Under the pieces are notes generated by a model, which saw nothing but the letters and a program-made list of their open reading frames with translations, had not been told where the DNA came from and made no database searches. From Halobacillus faecis (GTDB taxonomy: Bacteria; Bacillota; Bacilli; Bacillales; Halobacillaceae), in the NCBI RefSeq assembly GCF_007991335.1, contig NZ_BJYD01000006.1, forward strand, positions 201,073 to 265,072: a stretch of DNA of 64,000 nt. Reading direction: 5' to 3'. Position 1 is the stretch's first letter. Each line of letters starts with the position of its first letter. The position numbers were made by a program, and so were the translations under genes. This document shows positions 16,375-24,134 of this stretch, in pieces.

Positions 16375-16803
16375 TTATGGTGTCGTCCTCATCTTTTCCT
16401 GCTGTGTCCTAACATTCTCTTTATGAAAAGGAGAGTTCAAATCCTCGTCTACCACACTGTAAACATTTTGATCCGGATCGAAAAAGTCAAAATGCTTCAT
16501 GCCGCTGAAGTCTTGGATCTCTGTTGTCTCAACCCCTGCATCTTTCAACTGCTGGAAAGCGACATGGATGTCGTCTACAACAAAATTGAAAAAGCTGTTT
16601 CTTTCACTCTTGTTTATTTCAAATTCCGTGGACTGCGAACGGGAAACTTCAATCAAACCAAACTGCGCAGAGCCTTGAGGAAAGAAAAAACCAGCTCCTC
16701 CTTCCCATGAATCGATTTCCTTTACACCCAGGTGTTCTTCATACCATTTTTTCGACTTTTCAAGGTTCGTTACTGGAACGAATACACTTCCGACTTGAAA
16801 CAT
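16375..16803 (-). CDS. VOC (glyoxalase/bleomycin-resistance fold) protein
   Basis: A 142-residue protein starting MFQVGSVFVPVTNLEKSKKWYEEHLG, the usual opening of a vicinal-oxygen-chelate module, with a second half FNFVVDDIHVAFQQLKDAGVE and the closing FFDPDQNVYSVVDE. Candidate metal ligands are few and the second half ends in E, so it may be a binding or an enzymatic VOC protein. AAAGGAGG precedes the ATG. It is a single-gene unit. Confidence 0.83.
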   Translation of the reverse strand: MFQVGSVFVPVTNLEKSKKWYEEHLGVKEIDSWEGGAGFFFPQGSAQFGLIEVSRSQSTEFEINKSERNSFFNFVVDDIHVAFQQLKDAGVETTEIQDFSGMKHFDFFDPDQNVYSVVDEDLNSPFHKENVRTQQEKMRTTP

Positions 16804-16989
16804 GCTACATTCCTCCTTTTTTAATGAAACCTTTATGCAACCAATGAAGCAATTGTCCTTATGTATTCCCCTGATCATCCTCGTGACCTTCTGCCTTGGC
16901 TTAACTTTTTAGTCCAATCGTTTCCCCCTCCATTATCCCACTTTCTTTATTTTCTGTAAATTTAACCCACAACCTATGATTCGAAAGGA

Positions 16990-17018
16990 TTGTAATCATA
17001 ATAGAGAACATTTAAAAT
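16990..17018 (+). promoter_or_regulatory. Sigma-A promoter of ktrD-ktrC
   Basis: TTGTAA and TAAAAT are separated by 17 bases, 40 bases before the ktrD start. No c-di-AMP (ydaO-type) riboswitch is seen in the short leader. Confidence 0.55.
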
Positions 17019-17058
17019 CCATGTATAACTTGATTTCTTCACCTGAAGGAGCATCTTT

Positions 17059-18426
17059 ATGTTTTATGACCTAAAAACCAAATTCAACAAATACTTTGAC
17101 CATTTGACTCCTTTTCAGGTGATTGTATTGTTCTACGCAACGGCAGTTATCGTTTCCACCATACTCGTAAGCCTGCCATTTTTACATAAGGAAGGTGTCG
17201 AATTAAGCTTTATTGACGCTCTCTTTACTGCCGTAAGCGCTGTGAGTGTAACCGGGCTAAATGTCGTATCGACGCTGGATACGTTTAATACCGCTGGATA
17301 TTTTGTTCTCATGTTTATTCTCCAATTCGGCGGGATCGGCGTCATGACGCTGGGAACGTTCATTTGGCTGATGCTCGGTAAAAAGATCGGCTTGAAAAGG
17401 AGACAACTCATTAAGACCGACCAAAACCGCTCTACGTTTGCAGGAATGGTCAAATTGATCAAGCAGATCCTATTGATTATTCTTTTCATTGAACTGGTGG
17501 GTGCCATTATTTTAAGCGTCTACTTTATCCAATACTTCCCGACAGTATGGGAAGCCATCGTTCAAGGGATGTTTGCATCGGTCAGTGCCACGACTAATGC
17601 AGGTTTTGATATTACCGGCGTATCCCTTGTCCTTTTCGAAAATGATTATTTTGTGCAGATGATCAATATGCTCCTGTTAACACTAGGAGCCATTGGTTTT
17701 CCGGTGCTCATTGAGATCAAAGATTATCTGACACATAAACAAAAGAATGTCATACACTTTTCCCTTTTTGCAAAATTGACGTCTGTTACTTTCGGGGTTC
17801 TCGTTGTTGTGGGGACAGTGCTGATCTATCTTCTGGATAGGAACAACTTTTTCGCAGACAAATCCTGGCATGAGGCTTTCTTTTTCTCCCTTTTTCAATC
17901 CGTGACCACACGGAACGGAGGACTTGCGACTATGGATGTAGCAGAATTCAGTGTACCGACCTTACTGGTCATCTGTATTCTTATGTTTATCGGGGCCTCT
18001 CCGAGTAGTGTTGGAGGAGGAATACGGACAACGACTTTCGCAATTAGTGTTTTAACGGTCATCGCCTATGCCCGAGGGAAAACTCATGTACGAGTGTTTA
18101 GAAGAGAGATCGATCCGGATGATATCTTCCGTTCGTTCATTGTAATTAACACGGCCATCGCCATTACAGGGATTGCGGTAATTTTATTGAATTACTTCGA
18201 GCCGCAGTTTTCTTTAATGCAGATTTTATTTGAGGCATGCTCAGCCTTTGGAACGACCGGTCTTTCAATGGGAATTACCCCTGACTTGCATACAGCTGGA
18301 AAAATCATTATCATTACTCTCATGTTTATCGGAAGGATCGGTATTTTCTCCTTCTTATTCATCATTCGAGGAAAAGGCGTCAAAGATAAATATCATTATC
18401 CGAAAGAACCGATGATTATCGGCTGA
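17059..18426 (+). CDS. ktrD: Potassium uptake channel subunit KtrD/KtrB
   Basis: A 455-residue TrkH/KtrB-family protein with four M1-P-M2 repeats. The selectivity-filter loops are visible: SVTGLNV, SATTNAGFD, SVTTRNGGLAT and SAFGTTGLSM. Between the third and fourth lies the flexible intramembrane loop region (GASPSSVGGGIRTTT). It forms the K+/Na+-dependent K+ pore and is gated by the cytosolic KtrC ring. K+ uptake is central to osmotic adaptation in halophiles. It is followed after 16 bases by ktrC. In B. subtilis ktrC and ktrD are unlinked, so the operon here is a difference. Confidence 0.92.
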   Translation: MFYDLKTKFNKYFDHLTPFQVIVLFYATAVIVSTILVSLPFLHKEGVELSFIDALFTAVSAVSVTGLNVVSTLDTFNTAGYFVLMFILQFGGIGVMTLGTFIWLMLGKKIGLKRRQLIKTDQNRSTFAGMVKLIKQILLIILFIELVGAIILSVYFIQYFPTVWEAIVQGMFASVSATTNAGFDITGVSLVLFENDYFVQMINMLLLTLGAIGFPVLIEIKDYLTHKQKNVIHFSLFAKLTSVTFGVLVVVGTVLIYLLDRNNFFADKSWHEAFFFSLFQSVTTRNGGLATMDVAEFSVPTLLVICILMFIGASPSSVGGGIRTTTFAISVLTVIAYARGKTHVRVFRREIDPDDIFRSFIVINTAIAITGIAVILLNYFEPQFSLMQILFEACSAFGTTGLSMGITPDLHTAGKIIIITLMFIGRIGIFSFLFIIRGKGVKDKYHYPKEPMIIG

Positions 18427-18442
18427 TAGGAGGAAACCAACG

Positions 18443-19108
18443 ATGAAAAAAACATTTGCTGTCGTGGGACTTGGCCGTTTCGGCGGAAGCATCTGCAGAG
18501 AACTCAGCCGAGAGGGCATGGAAGTCCTCGCTCTCGACCTCGATGAAAACAAAGTCAATGAGTACCGAGAGATCGTTTCTCATGCCGTTATGGCTGATTC
18601 CACCGATGAACTCGTCCTCAAAGAATTGGGTTTCAGGAATATTGATCACGTCATCGTAGCCATCGGAGATAATATCCAGGCCAGTATGTTGACGACGTTG
18701 ATTTTAAAGGAGATGGGCATACGAATGATTACCGTCAAAGCCCAGAACGATTACCATGAGAAAATACTGAACAAAATCGGTGCCGACCAAGTCGTCCACC
18801 CGGAAAGAGATATGGGAAAACGTATCGCGCATCACATCATTTCTGATAATATCCTCGATTATATCGAGCTATCTGATGATCACAGCGTCGTCGAGGTGAA
18901 AGCAGGAAGGAAGATGAGCGGAAAAACATTGATCGATTTAGATATCCGCGCCCAGTACGGGTGTAATATTGTAGCGATCAAAAGAGGCAAAGATGTCATC
19001 GTTTCTCCAATGGCGACCGAACAAGTCAATGCAAGTGACATATTGATTGTCATCGGAGCCGATAAAGACGTCAACCGCTTTGAGAAAAACCTCGTTGTCG
19101 AGGATTAA
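18443..19108 (+). CDS. ktrC: Ktr regulatory subunit KtrC (RCK_N and RCK_C)
   Basis: A 221-residue cytosolic protein: Rossmann-type RCK_N domain with GLGRFGGS and the acidic end of beta-2 (ALDLDEN), then NDYHEKILNKIGADQVVHPERD, and an RCK_C domain from about residue 135 (VVEVKAGRKMSGKTLIDLDI). Octameric rings bind ATP/ADP in the N domain and, in relatives, c-di-AMP in the C domain to gate the channel. The sequence is closest to KtrC by memory. It is co-transcribed with ktrD and closed by a terminator. Confidence 0.92.
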   Translation: MKKTFAVVGLGRFGGSICRELSREGMEVLALDLDENKVNEYREIVSHAVMADSTDELVLKELGFRNIDHVIVAIGDNIQASMLTTLILKEMGIRMITVKAQNDYHEKILNKIGADQVVHPERDMGKRIAHHIISDNILDYIELSDDHSVVEVKAGRKMSGKTLIDLDIRAQYGCNIVAIKRGKDVIVSPMATEQVNASDILIVIGADKDVNRFEKNLVVED

Positions 19109-19110
19109 TA

Positions 19111-19146
19111 AAAGCAGCAGCTGTCCAACAGCTGCTGCTTTTTTCA
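19111..19146. terminator. Strong bidirectional terminator after ktrC
   Basis: AAAGCAGCAGCTGT pairs with CAGCTGCTGCTTT around four bases, with T-runs on both strands. It also closes the minus-strand gene that ends at 19144. Confidence 0.9.
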
Positions 19147-19335
19147 AGATTTTAATATCGCTTGATTGACTCGGGTGACCACGCCGTAAACCACCCTGAA
19201 CATCAACGGAAACATAACAAGCCCCATCATGAAACGGAGCCAAAACTCTCCATCACCGGTTAGTATAGCAGCAGTGAACAAAAAGGTTGAAGCCATTATG
19301 TACAGACTGACAGCCATCCAATAGTACACAGTCAT
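19144..19335 (-). CDS. Small two-segment membrane protein
   Basis: A 63-residue protein with two hydrophobic segments (MAVSLYIMASTFLFTAAIL and MMGLVMFPLMFRVVYGVV). No strong ribosome site is seen before the ATG, but the shared terminator at its end supports a real transcript. Family not recognised. Confidence 0.5.
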   Translation of the reverse strand: MTVYYWMAVSLYIMASTFLFTAAILTGDGEFWLRFMMGLVMFPLMFRVVYGVVTRVNQAILKS

Positions 19336-19409
19336 CAGCTTTGATTCTTAGTAAGGAGCGCCAAAAAAAAAAACGGAACGATGATTTTCATTAAACATGA
19401 CCTCTATGA

Positions 19410-19976
19410 TTACAAATCAAACGTTTTGCGAATCCTTTCTGCAACAACATGAGGTTCAAGTTCTGAATTATCGATCTTGATGTAATTCTTCTCGTTAATT
19501 TCACCATCTTTTGTATTCATCCGCAAACGGTCTATGGAAGCCATCATCCTCTCTTCCGATGCTTCCACATCTCTTTTCGAAGGTTTGTGCTCAAGCCTGT
19601 TCGTCGTACGGTTTCTCCTGATCCGTTCTTCCACATCCGCCTGCAGTTCCACGAAATACACTTCTCCTCCTTCACGTTGGAAGATGTCAACGATTGTTTC
19701 AACATAATCCCAATCTTCCTGCTTATTGAACGCCCAAATAAACGTAAAGATCATGCCATACTCATCACTTTTCGCATAAGTACGGAAGATTTCTGTTCTG
19801 AATAATTGAGATAAGTTCCACATCTCGTCACTGAATCCAAAAAAGGGCTGAAGTAGCTCAATGGTCATATGATTGTGAAAAAGCTTCAGCCCTGTTAATT
19901 TTTCTAATTCCTGTCCAACCGTCATTTTTCCGACAGCTTGAGGTCCAAATAATAAAACAAGTTTTATTTCTCTCAC
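19410..19976 (-). CDS. P-loop nucleotide kinase-like protein
   Basis: A 188-residue protein with an N-terminal Walker A motif (LLFGPQAVGKMT, residues about 7-18) and a later basic lid-like segment (RIRRNRTTNRLEHKPSKRD). This layout matches small P-loop kinases (shikimate/gluconate kinase-like or the AAA_33 group). The phosphate acceptor is unknown. The start is GTG after AAAGGA. The unusual methionine in GKMT replaces the commoner S or T next to GK but keeps the Thr. It stands alone on this strand. Confidence 0.72.
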   Translation of the reverse strand: MREIKLVLLFGPQAVGKMTVGQELEKLTGLKLFHNHMTIELLQPFFGFSDEMWNLSQLFRTEIFRTYAKSDEYGMIFTFIWAFNKQEDWDYVETIVDIFQREGGEVYFVELQADVEERIRRNRTTNRLEHKPSKRDVEASEERMMASIDRLRMNTKDGEINEKNYIKIDNSELEPHVVAERIRKTFDL

Positions 19977-20015
19977 CTCTTTCCTTTGTAAAAATCCCTT
20001 TCATTCTAGAGGCCA

Positions 20016-20756
20016 TTATTGATCGCTCCACCTGAAGTATCGTGAAGCAAGCACAATAGAAACGACCGCAATTCCTAGTAAAATCCCGATTTCGAGTCCG
20101 AATTCAGAGATAGGAGCCTCATTCCACGTGCCACGCAGCAATTGAATCACATAATATAATGGCAACACTTTGGCTACATACTGTAGAATCGTCGGCATCA
20201 TCTCCATCGGAAATGTGGCACCAGAGAGAAAAAGCATTAAGTTTAGAAAAAGGGAGCTGATGGCCGCTGCTGACTGTGTATTTTTAGCTAGTGAAGTAAC
20301 GAACAGGGCAAACGGGAAAAAGGCAAGAATACTGATGAATAGAGCCAAAAGCGTACTTCCAATATACATAGGAGTCTGAAGGTCGTACATGATCATACCG
20401 AAAACCATAAGTAATATAGCAGAAATAATGAAAATCACTGTCCCCTGCACCGTGTGGGCAGCGAGAATCTTCCATGGTTGAAGCGGTGTCGACTGATACC
20501 TGCGCAGGACCCCTGTTTCTCGATAGCCGGCAAGAACGGTTCCTAAAGTAAAAAACGAAGTGGTGACAATATTGACACCGATCCATGACGGGATGAAGAC
20601 TTCAGCAAAAGTAAAAGGACCAGCCATGTCTCCACTGAACATCGAACCGAATAACCAGATCATCACCACAGGGAAAAGGAACGTCCAGAAAACACTGAGA
20701 CGGTCACGGAAAAACATTTTAGTTTCCAAGTTTGCCAGCTTCATTACCGTATTCAT
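20016..20756 (-). CDS. ABC-2 type transporter permease
   Basis: A 246-residue membrane protein with six segments and the ABC-2 signature region (RRYQSTPLQPWKILAAH, then SSLFLNLMLFLSGATFPMEMMP). It should export a drug, lipid-like compound or peptide with the adjacent ATPase. Its ATG overlaps the stop of the ATPase gene by four bases (ATGA), so the two are translated together. No self-made antibiotic cluster is near, which favours a resistance or detoxification role. Confidence 0.88.
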   Translation of the reverse strand: MNTVMKLANLETKMFFRDRLSVFWTFLFPVVMIWLFGSMFSGDMAGPFTFAEVFIPSWIGVNIVTTSFFTLGTVLAGYRETGVLRRYQSTPLQPWKILAAHTVQGTVIFIISAILLMVFGMIMYDLQTPMYIGSTLLALFISILAFFPFALFVTSLAKNTQSAAAISSLFLNLMLFLSGATFPMEMMPTILQYVAKVLPLYYVIQLLRGTWNEAPISEFGLEIGILLGIAVVSIVLASRYFRWSDQ

Positions 20757-21667
20757 CCGGTTTTCTCCTTTTCCAAGTATTGAACAAACAAGTCATCTAG
20801 CGAACCTCGCTCAAACTTGAAGTTCTTCAGTTCGATGTTCTCGTCATGGCAGTAGGTGAAAATTTGATAGGCGGTATGTTGGAGATTCTCACTGAACACT
20901 TTGAAGTTGCCCTCTTCTTTTTCCACCCTCACCACATCACTTAACGTCAACAGGTACTCATAAGGCATCCGTCCGCTTTCAAAAGCAATATAATGGGTCG
21001 CGACATCTTCCAGAAGAGCATCAGGGCTATTCAATGCTTTGAGCTCCCCGCTGTAAATCATCGCGACACGATCACAAAGTTTTTCCGCTTCCTCCATATA
21101 ATGCGTCGTCACGACAATCGTGCTGCCACGATCTCTTAAGGTGCGAATCATCCCCCACATTTCACGTCTTGCATGGGGATCCAGGCCCATACTCGGTTCA
21201 TCCAGAAACAACAACTCAGGCTGGTGCAACGTTGCCAAAGCAAGCGTGACCCGCTGTTTCCAACCACCAGAAAGGTCTTCAAAATGGACATTCAGTTTTT
21301 CTTCGAGGTCGAGCATACGAATCAATTGATCCTTTTGGGTCTTCCCTTTGTAAAAGCTTGAGAACAGGTCCAGCGCTTCTTTCACTTTCATCTTCTTCTG
21401 AATGGAGGTCGCCTGGAACTGCACGCCTATGCGGCGATTCAGTTCACGCAGCTGTTTCTCAGGATTCAGCCCCAGCACCTCTACTTCACCTGACGTTGGT
21501 TTCTGAATCCCTTCCAAAATTTCAAGTGTCGTCGTCTTTCCGGCTCCATTCGGTCCGATGATCCCGAAAATTTCTCCTTTGTTCACTGTAAATGAAAGGT
21601 TCTTAACTGCTTGAGTGACGCCGAATGACTTGGATAAGTTTTCAACCTGGATGACGTGTTTGATGAT
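20753..21667 (-). CDS. ABC transporter ATPase of the exporter, apparent ATC start
   Basis: A protein of about 304 residues with Walker A GPNGAGKTTT, Q-loop QFQATS, signature LSGGWKQR, Walker B LLFLDEPSMG and the H-loop TTHYMEEAE (DrrA-type). The first standard start codon in frame (GTG 21586) lies only ten residues before Walker A and would delete the first beta strands. The same frame continues upstream as VIQVENLSKSFGVTQAVKN, typical of this family, but contains no ATG, GTG or TTG before a TGA. Two ATC codons (21662-21667) stand five to eight bases after AAGGGGG and are the likely start. A point mutation of ATG to ATC is the alternative. Confidence 0.85.
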   Translation of the reverse strand: MIKHVIQVENLSKSFGVTQAVKNLSFTVNKGEIFGIIGPNGAGKTTTLEILEGIQKPTSGEVEVLGLNPEKQLRELNRRIGVQFQATSIQKKMKVKEALDLFSSFYKGKTQKDQLIRMLDLEEKLNVHFEDLSGGWKQRVTLALATLHQPELLFLDEPSMGLDPHARREMWGMIRTLRDRGSTIVVTTHYMEEAEKLCDRVAMIYSGELKALNSPDALLEDVATHYIAFESGRMPYEYLLTLSDVVRVEKEEGNFKVFSENLQHTAYQIFTYCHDENIELKNFKFERGSLDDLFVQYLEKEKTG

Positions 21668-21687
21668 GACTGCCCCCTTCTTTCAAG

Positions 21688-21718
21688 TTTTATATATGTA
21701 TCTACGCGTAGATATCAA
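21688..21718 (-). promoter_or_regulatory. Promoter of the ABC exporter with palindromic operator
   Basis: The minus strand has TTGATA (21713-21718) and a TATATA/TATAAA -10 region (21688-21696). The spacer holds a perfect 16-bp palindrome, TATCTACGCGTAGATA (21699-21714). A dimeric repressor, for example of the TetR or PadR type, bound there would block polymerase. No such regulator gene is adjacent. Confidence 0.65.
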
Positions 21719-21860
21719 AGAAGTTTCACAAGAAGTTTTATTGCCTCATGCCATCTACTTGATGATTTTTTAGACTTTTGCACGGGTTACGAAAATGAAC
21801 CAACTCCGCCCACGTTAAAATGTAAAATCAGCACCTCACTATGTGTATTCCAATAGGGAG

Positions 21861-22070
21861 TTAATTTTTCTCTTTCTTCAAATTTTTCTTTAACCCAATC
21901 CCTATTGATGTACCGATCAGACCGCCGATACTGAGACCGATGATAAGACTCCAATCGATTCCCTCACCGTTCCATAAGCTAATTAGGGATATCCCTACAA
22001 GTACGCCGATCATCCAGCCAAACCAGGATTTAAAGAATCTTTCAATAAGAGTCACCCTTTCATTGGGCAT
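21861..22070 (-). CDS. Small membrane protein with glycine-zipper segment
   Basis: A 69-residue protein with two membrane segments (WFGWMIGVLVGISLISLW and LIIGLSIGGLIGTSIGIGL) and a basic tail (KKNLKKEKN). The second segment has a GxxxG-like pattern. The start is the ATG at 22070, five codons after a possible TTG; neither has a strong ribosome site. Family not recognised. Confidence 0.55.
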   Translation of the reverse strand: MPNERVTLIERFFKSWFGWMIGVLVGISLISLWNGEGIDWSLIIGLSIGGLIGTSIGIGLKKNLKKEKN

Positions 22071-22103
22071 GTGTCCCGTTTTCAAAGCACACTAGCGTTT
22101 TTT

Positions 22104-22454
22104 CTATATGGTTGCTAAAGCAGAGACGTCCAACTCTTCACTTTCAATGACAATGGCTGTCAAACCAGTCTCCGTTTTCGTTTCATGCCATTCGTCTTTT
22201 TCCCAATAGACGGCATCCCCACTTTTTACAGGAGTAAACCCTTCCTTTTCCCCTCTTACCAATCCTTCTCCTTCGACCACAAGCAAGAGCTGTGGAACAA
22301 CAGCCTGATGGTACCCAATCACTCCATGCTTATCTAAATGCATACAGCCGATATGAGCATCTTTATGAGTCTTGGTTATGCGTGACATGATAAAATCCGA
22401 TTGGAACTTTTCAATCTTTTTACCCGTTTCTTTTTTAAAGGAGTAAATATCCAT
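22104..22454 (-). CDS. Cupin-domain protein
   Basis: A 116-residue single-domain cupin: YHQAVVPQLLLVVEGEGLVR carries the first motif (with one histidine and glutamate) and SGDAVYWEKDEWHET the second. The normal second histidine of motif 1 is replaced, so metal binding may be altered. Such proteins act as small sensors, isomerases or dioxygenases. AGGAGG lies six bases before the ATG. No pathway link is seen. Confidence 0.78.
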   Translation of the reverse strand: MDIYSFKKETGKKIEKFQSDFIMSRITKTHKDAHIGCMHLDKHGVIGYHQAVVPQLLLVVEGEGLVRGEKEGFTPVKSGDAVYWEKDEWHETKTETGLTAIVIESEELDVSALATI

Positions 22455-22501
22455 GTTAACCTCCTGATCAAGTTCTATAAATAGATGAGATTCCTATAAA
22501 T

Positions 22502-22765
22502 TCATGCAGTCGATTGTGAAACGTGTGGCATATATCTCGTGAAATAAGCGCCTAACATGAGGAGGACAATCGTGATCCCCCAACTAACGATGCCAAGACC
22601 ATCCAACCAGTAAGCCATAAGGTTCAGTATAGCAATTGCGTAAAAACAGATGGATGTCAGCGCTGTTTTCCATCCCTTTATTCCTTCTTTCTTTCGCATA
22701 TGTATGAATGCAGAAACTGATACCAATAGGGCTAAAAGCAATAAGCTAGAGAGCAGGATCTCCAT
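22502..22765 (-). CDS. Small three-segment membrane protein
   Basis: An 87-residue hydrophobic protein (MEILLSSLLLLALLVSVSAF, then a basic loop RKKEGIKGWK, then two more segments). The start at 22765 follows AAAGGATTG and lies 17 bases after the stop of the 58-residue gene; the longer frame from 22855 overlaps that gene. Family not recognised. Part of the dense 22.5-24 kb block. Confidence 0.6.
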   Translation of the reverse strand: MEILLSSLLLLALLVSVSAFIHMRKKEGIKGWKTALTSICFYAIAILNLMAYWLDGLGIVSWGITIVLLMLGAYFTRYMPHVSQSTA

Positions 22766-22782
22766 CAAAATCAATCCTTTAC

Positions 22783-22959
22783 TTAATAATTTTCTATATA
22801 AGCCGTAAACTGAATGGTAAATCCGACAAGAAGCAGAAGCCCAATAAGAAGACAACCAATATGGATGATCCTCTGTAATAACGTTTCTTCCTTCACTTTT
22901 TTAATCGTCACAAGCGGAAGCACTGTCAAGAGAACGCCAAATAGTAAAGCTAAATCCAT
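22783..22959 (-). CDS. 58-residue two-segment membrane protein
   Basis: A short frame starting MDLALLFGVLLTVLPLVTIK and ending FTAYIENY, with AAAGGGGAG before the ATG. Two membrane segments are joined by a charged loop (KKVKEETLLQR). It is directly followed by another small membrane gene, so they are probably co-translated. No family recognised. Confidence 0.6.
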   Translation of the reverse strand: MDLALLFGVLLTVLPLVTIKKVKEETLLQRIIHIGCLLIGLLLLVGFTIQFTAYIENY

Positions 22960-23026
22960 AATTTCTCCCCTTTAGTGAAAACAATTGTCTTGGTTCTGAG
23001 TGTCTAACCCTGTCACGTTACCACTT

Positions 23027-23182
23027 TTAATACAACTTGTTTGGACTATTTCTGATTACAACTTCCAGTAGGGCGATCACCGCCATAGAAACGAATAACA
23101 AAAGGATCATGTTTTCGGCTGAACCTTGAACAGCATGGATAGTTGCAAGAATGAAGCCTCCATATAGAAAATATTTCAGCAC
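23027..23182 (-). CDS. 51-residue two-segment membrane protein
   Basis: A short frame starting at GTG (VLKYFLYGGFILATIHAV) with GGAGAGGAG upstream. The second hydrophobic part is MILLLFVSMAVIALLEVV. It follows the PspC gene by 15 bases on the same strand, the position in which B. subtilis carries a YvlD-type membrane gene, though this one is much shorter. Probably an operon with PspC. Confidence 0.6.
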   Translation of the reverse strand: MLKYFLYGGFILATIHAVQGSAENMILLLFVSMAVIALLEVVIRNSPNKLY

Positions 23183-23197
23183 GAGTCTCCTCTCCTT

Positions 23198-23395
23198 CTA
23201 CTTCCTTACCTGTCGATCCGTCGGCATGACGATCGCAGCCACAAGGTAAATAAGCCAAGTCAATCCTCCTGTGAAAAATCCAGATACCACAACGATGATC
23301 CTCAGGACACTCACATCAATGTTAAACGTTTCACTGAGACCGCCGAGAACCCCTGACAACTGGCTTTCATTCGTGGAGCGATATAATTTTTTCAT
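23198..23395 (-). CDS. PspC-domain protein (YvlC-like)
   Basis: A 65-residue protein that is almost entirely a PspC domain: KLYRSTNESQLSGVLGGLSE, then VLRIIVVVSGFFTGGLTWLIYLVAAIVMP. PspC proteins sit in the membrane and take part in envelope-stress sensing; YvlC is the B. subtilis relative. The start at 23395 follows AAGGAGGGG. It lies inside a block of small membrane proteins just downstream of a two-component system, which may control it. Confidence 0.85.
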   Translation of the reverse strand: MKKLYRSTNESQLSGVLGGLSETFNIDVSVLRIIVVVSGFFTGGLTWLIYLVAAIVMPTDRQVRK

Positions 23396-23415
23396 ATCCT
23401 TCCCCTCCTTGGTCA

Positions 23416-23688
23416 CTATTCGAAGATCCACTCAAAAAACGTGGTGACGTAGTACAAATTGAAAAAAAACACGACTTGCATACCTAAAAATAAAACCATG
23501 ACTACCAGTGCCCGCTTCATCGTGGGCTGCTTCAATTGAAGATAGTACCCAATACCCCAGATCACATAGACCAGTAGAATACTAAGGTTTTCACCTACAT
23601 AAGGATCTTCCTGTTCTACGAAATGGGTACCAAAATAAAGAAAAAATCCCCATGCTAAAAAAAGTACGAATAACATCAGATTAGTCAT
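23416..23688 (-). CDS. Three-segment membrane protein
   Basis: A 90-residue protein with three membrane segments (LMLFVLFLAWGFFLYFG, ILLVYVIWGIGYYLQL, VVMVLFLGMQVVFFFNLYY). The start at 23688 follows AAAAGG by five bases; the longer reading from GTG 23715 has its site too close. It lies 20 bases upstream of the PspC gene on the same strand. Family not recognised. Confidence 0.6.
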   Translation of the reverse strand: MTNLMLFVLFLAWGFFLYFGTHFVEQEDPYVGENLSILLVYVIWGIGYYLQLKQPTMKRALVVMVLFLGMQVVFFFNLYYVTTFFEWIFE

Positions 23689-23723
23689 ATGAACCTTTTG
23701 ACGAATGTTAACCACTCCTTTGT

Positions 23724-23972
23724 TTAAGGTTGGCTGATCCCCATCGCAAGAAGAAGAAAGAACATCATGATCAGCACCCCGCCGTTTACTACAAATCCTG
23801 CCGTACCTGCGATGATTTTTTTAGATAGCACCGCACAGACGATGCCTATGATGGAAAGAGAACTTCCAACGATTACGACCAATGGCAGATTGACGTTTGG
23901 TCCCCGCACCAATAGGAATAAAATAAAGTTAACGAAAACCATCCCTAAGGACGTCCAAGCCCACTTATTCAT
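23724..23972 (-). CDS. Three-segment membrane protein
   Basis: An 82-residue protein with segments WTSLGMVFVNFILFLLV, LVVIVGSSLSIIGIVCAVL and GFVVNGGVLIMMFFLLLAM. It resembles small DUF4190-like or YvlB-neighbour proteins in layout, but the match is loose. AAAGGGGAG precedes the ATG. It is the first gene of the small-membrane block that includes PspC. Confidence 0.6.
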   Translation of the reverse strand: MNKWAWTSLGMVFVNFILFLLVRGPNVNLPLVVIVGSSLSIIGIVCAVLSKKIIAGTAGFVVNGGVLIMMFFLLLAMGISQP

Positions 23973-24102
23973 ATAATGTCTCCCCTTTACAAGTAATCAG
24001 CGTTTCAGCCTTCGTAATCCTAGTGAAGATCATCGTTGTAAGAAAAATCCATTTCTTATTTCATACGGTTGTTCCTCCCCGAGGGTTTCATTATTTATCA
24101 AT

Positions 24103-24132
24103 AAAAAACATCCCCCTAAAAACGGGAGATGC
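24103..24132 (-). terminator. Terminator of the two-component operon
   Basis: On the minus strand GCATCTCCC pairs with GGGGGATG around seven bases and is followed by TTTTTTA, directly after the response-regulator stop. Confidence 0.8.
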
Positions 24133-24134
24133 TT

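Noticed and set aside
16879-17058. A c-di-AMP (ydaO-type) riboswitch before ktrD
   Set aside because: The leader is too short after the promoter and lacks the expected conserved stems.
21584-21650. Suspected frameshift between the N-terminus and Walker A of the ABC ATPase
   Set aside because: Recounting the bases shows one continuous frame; only the start codon is unusual.
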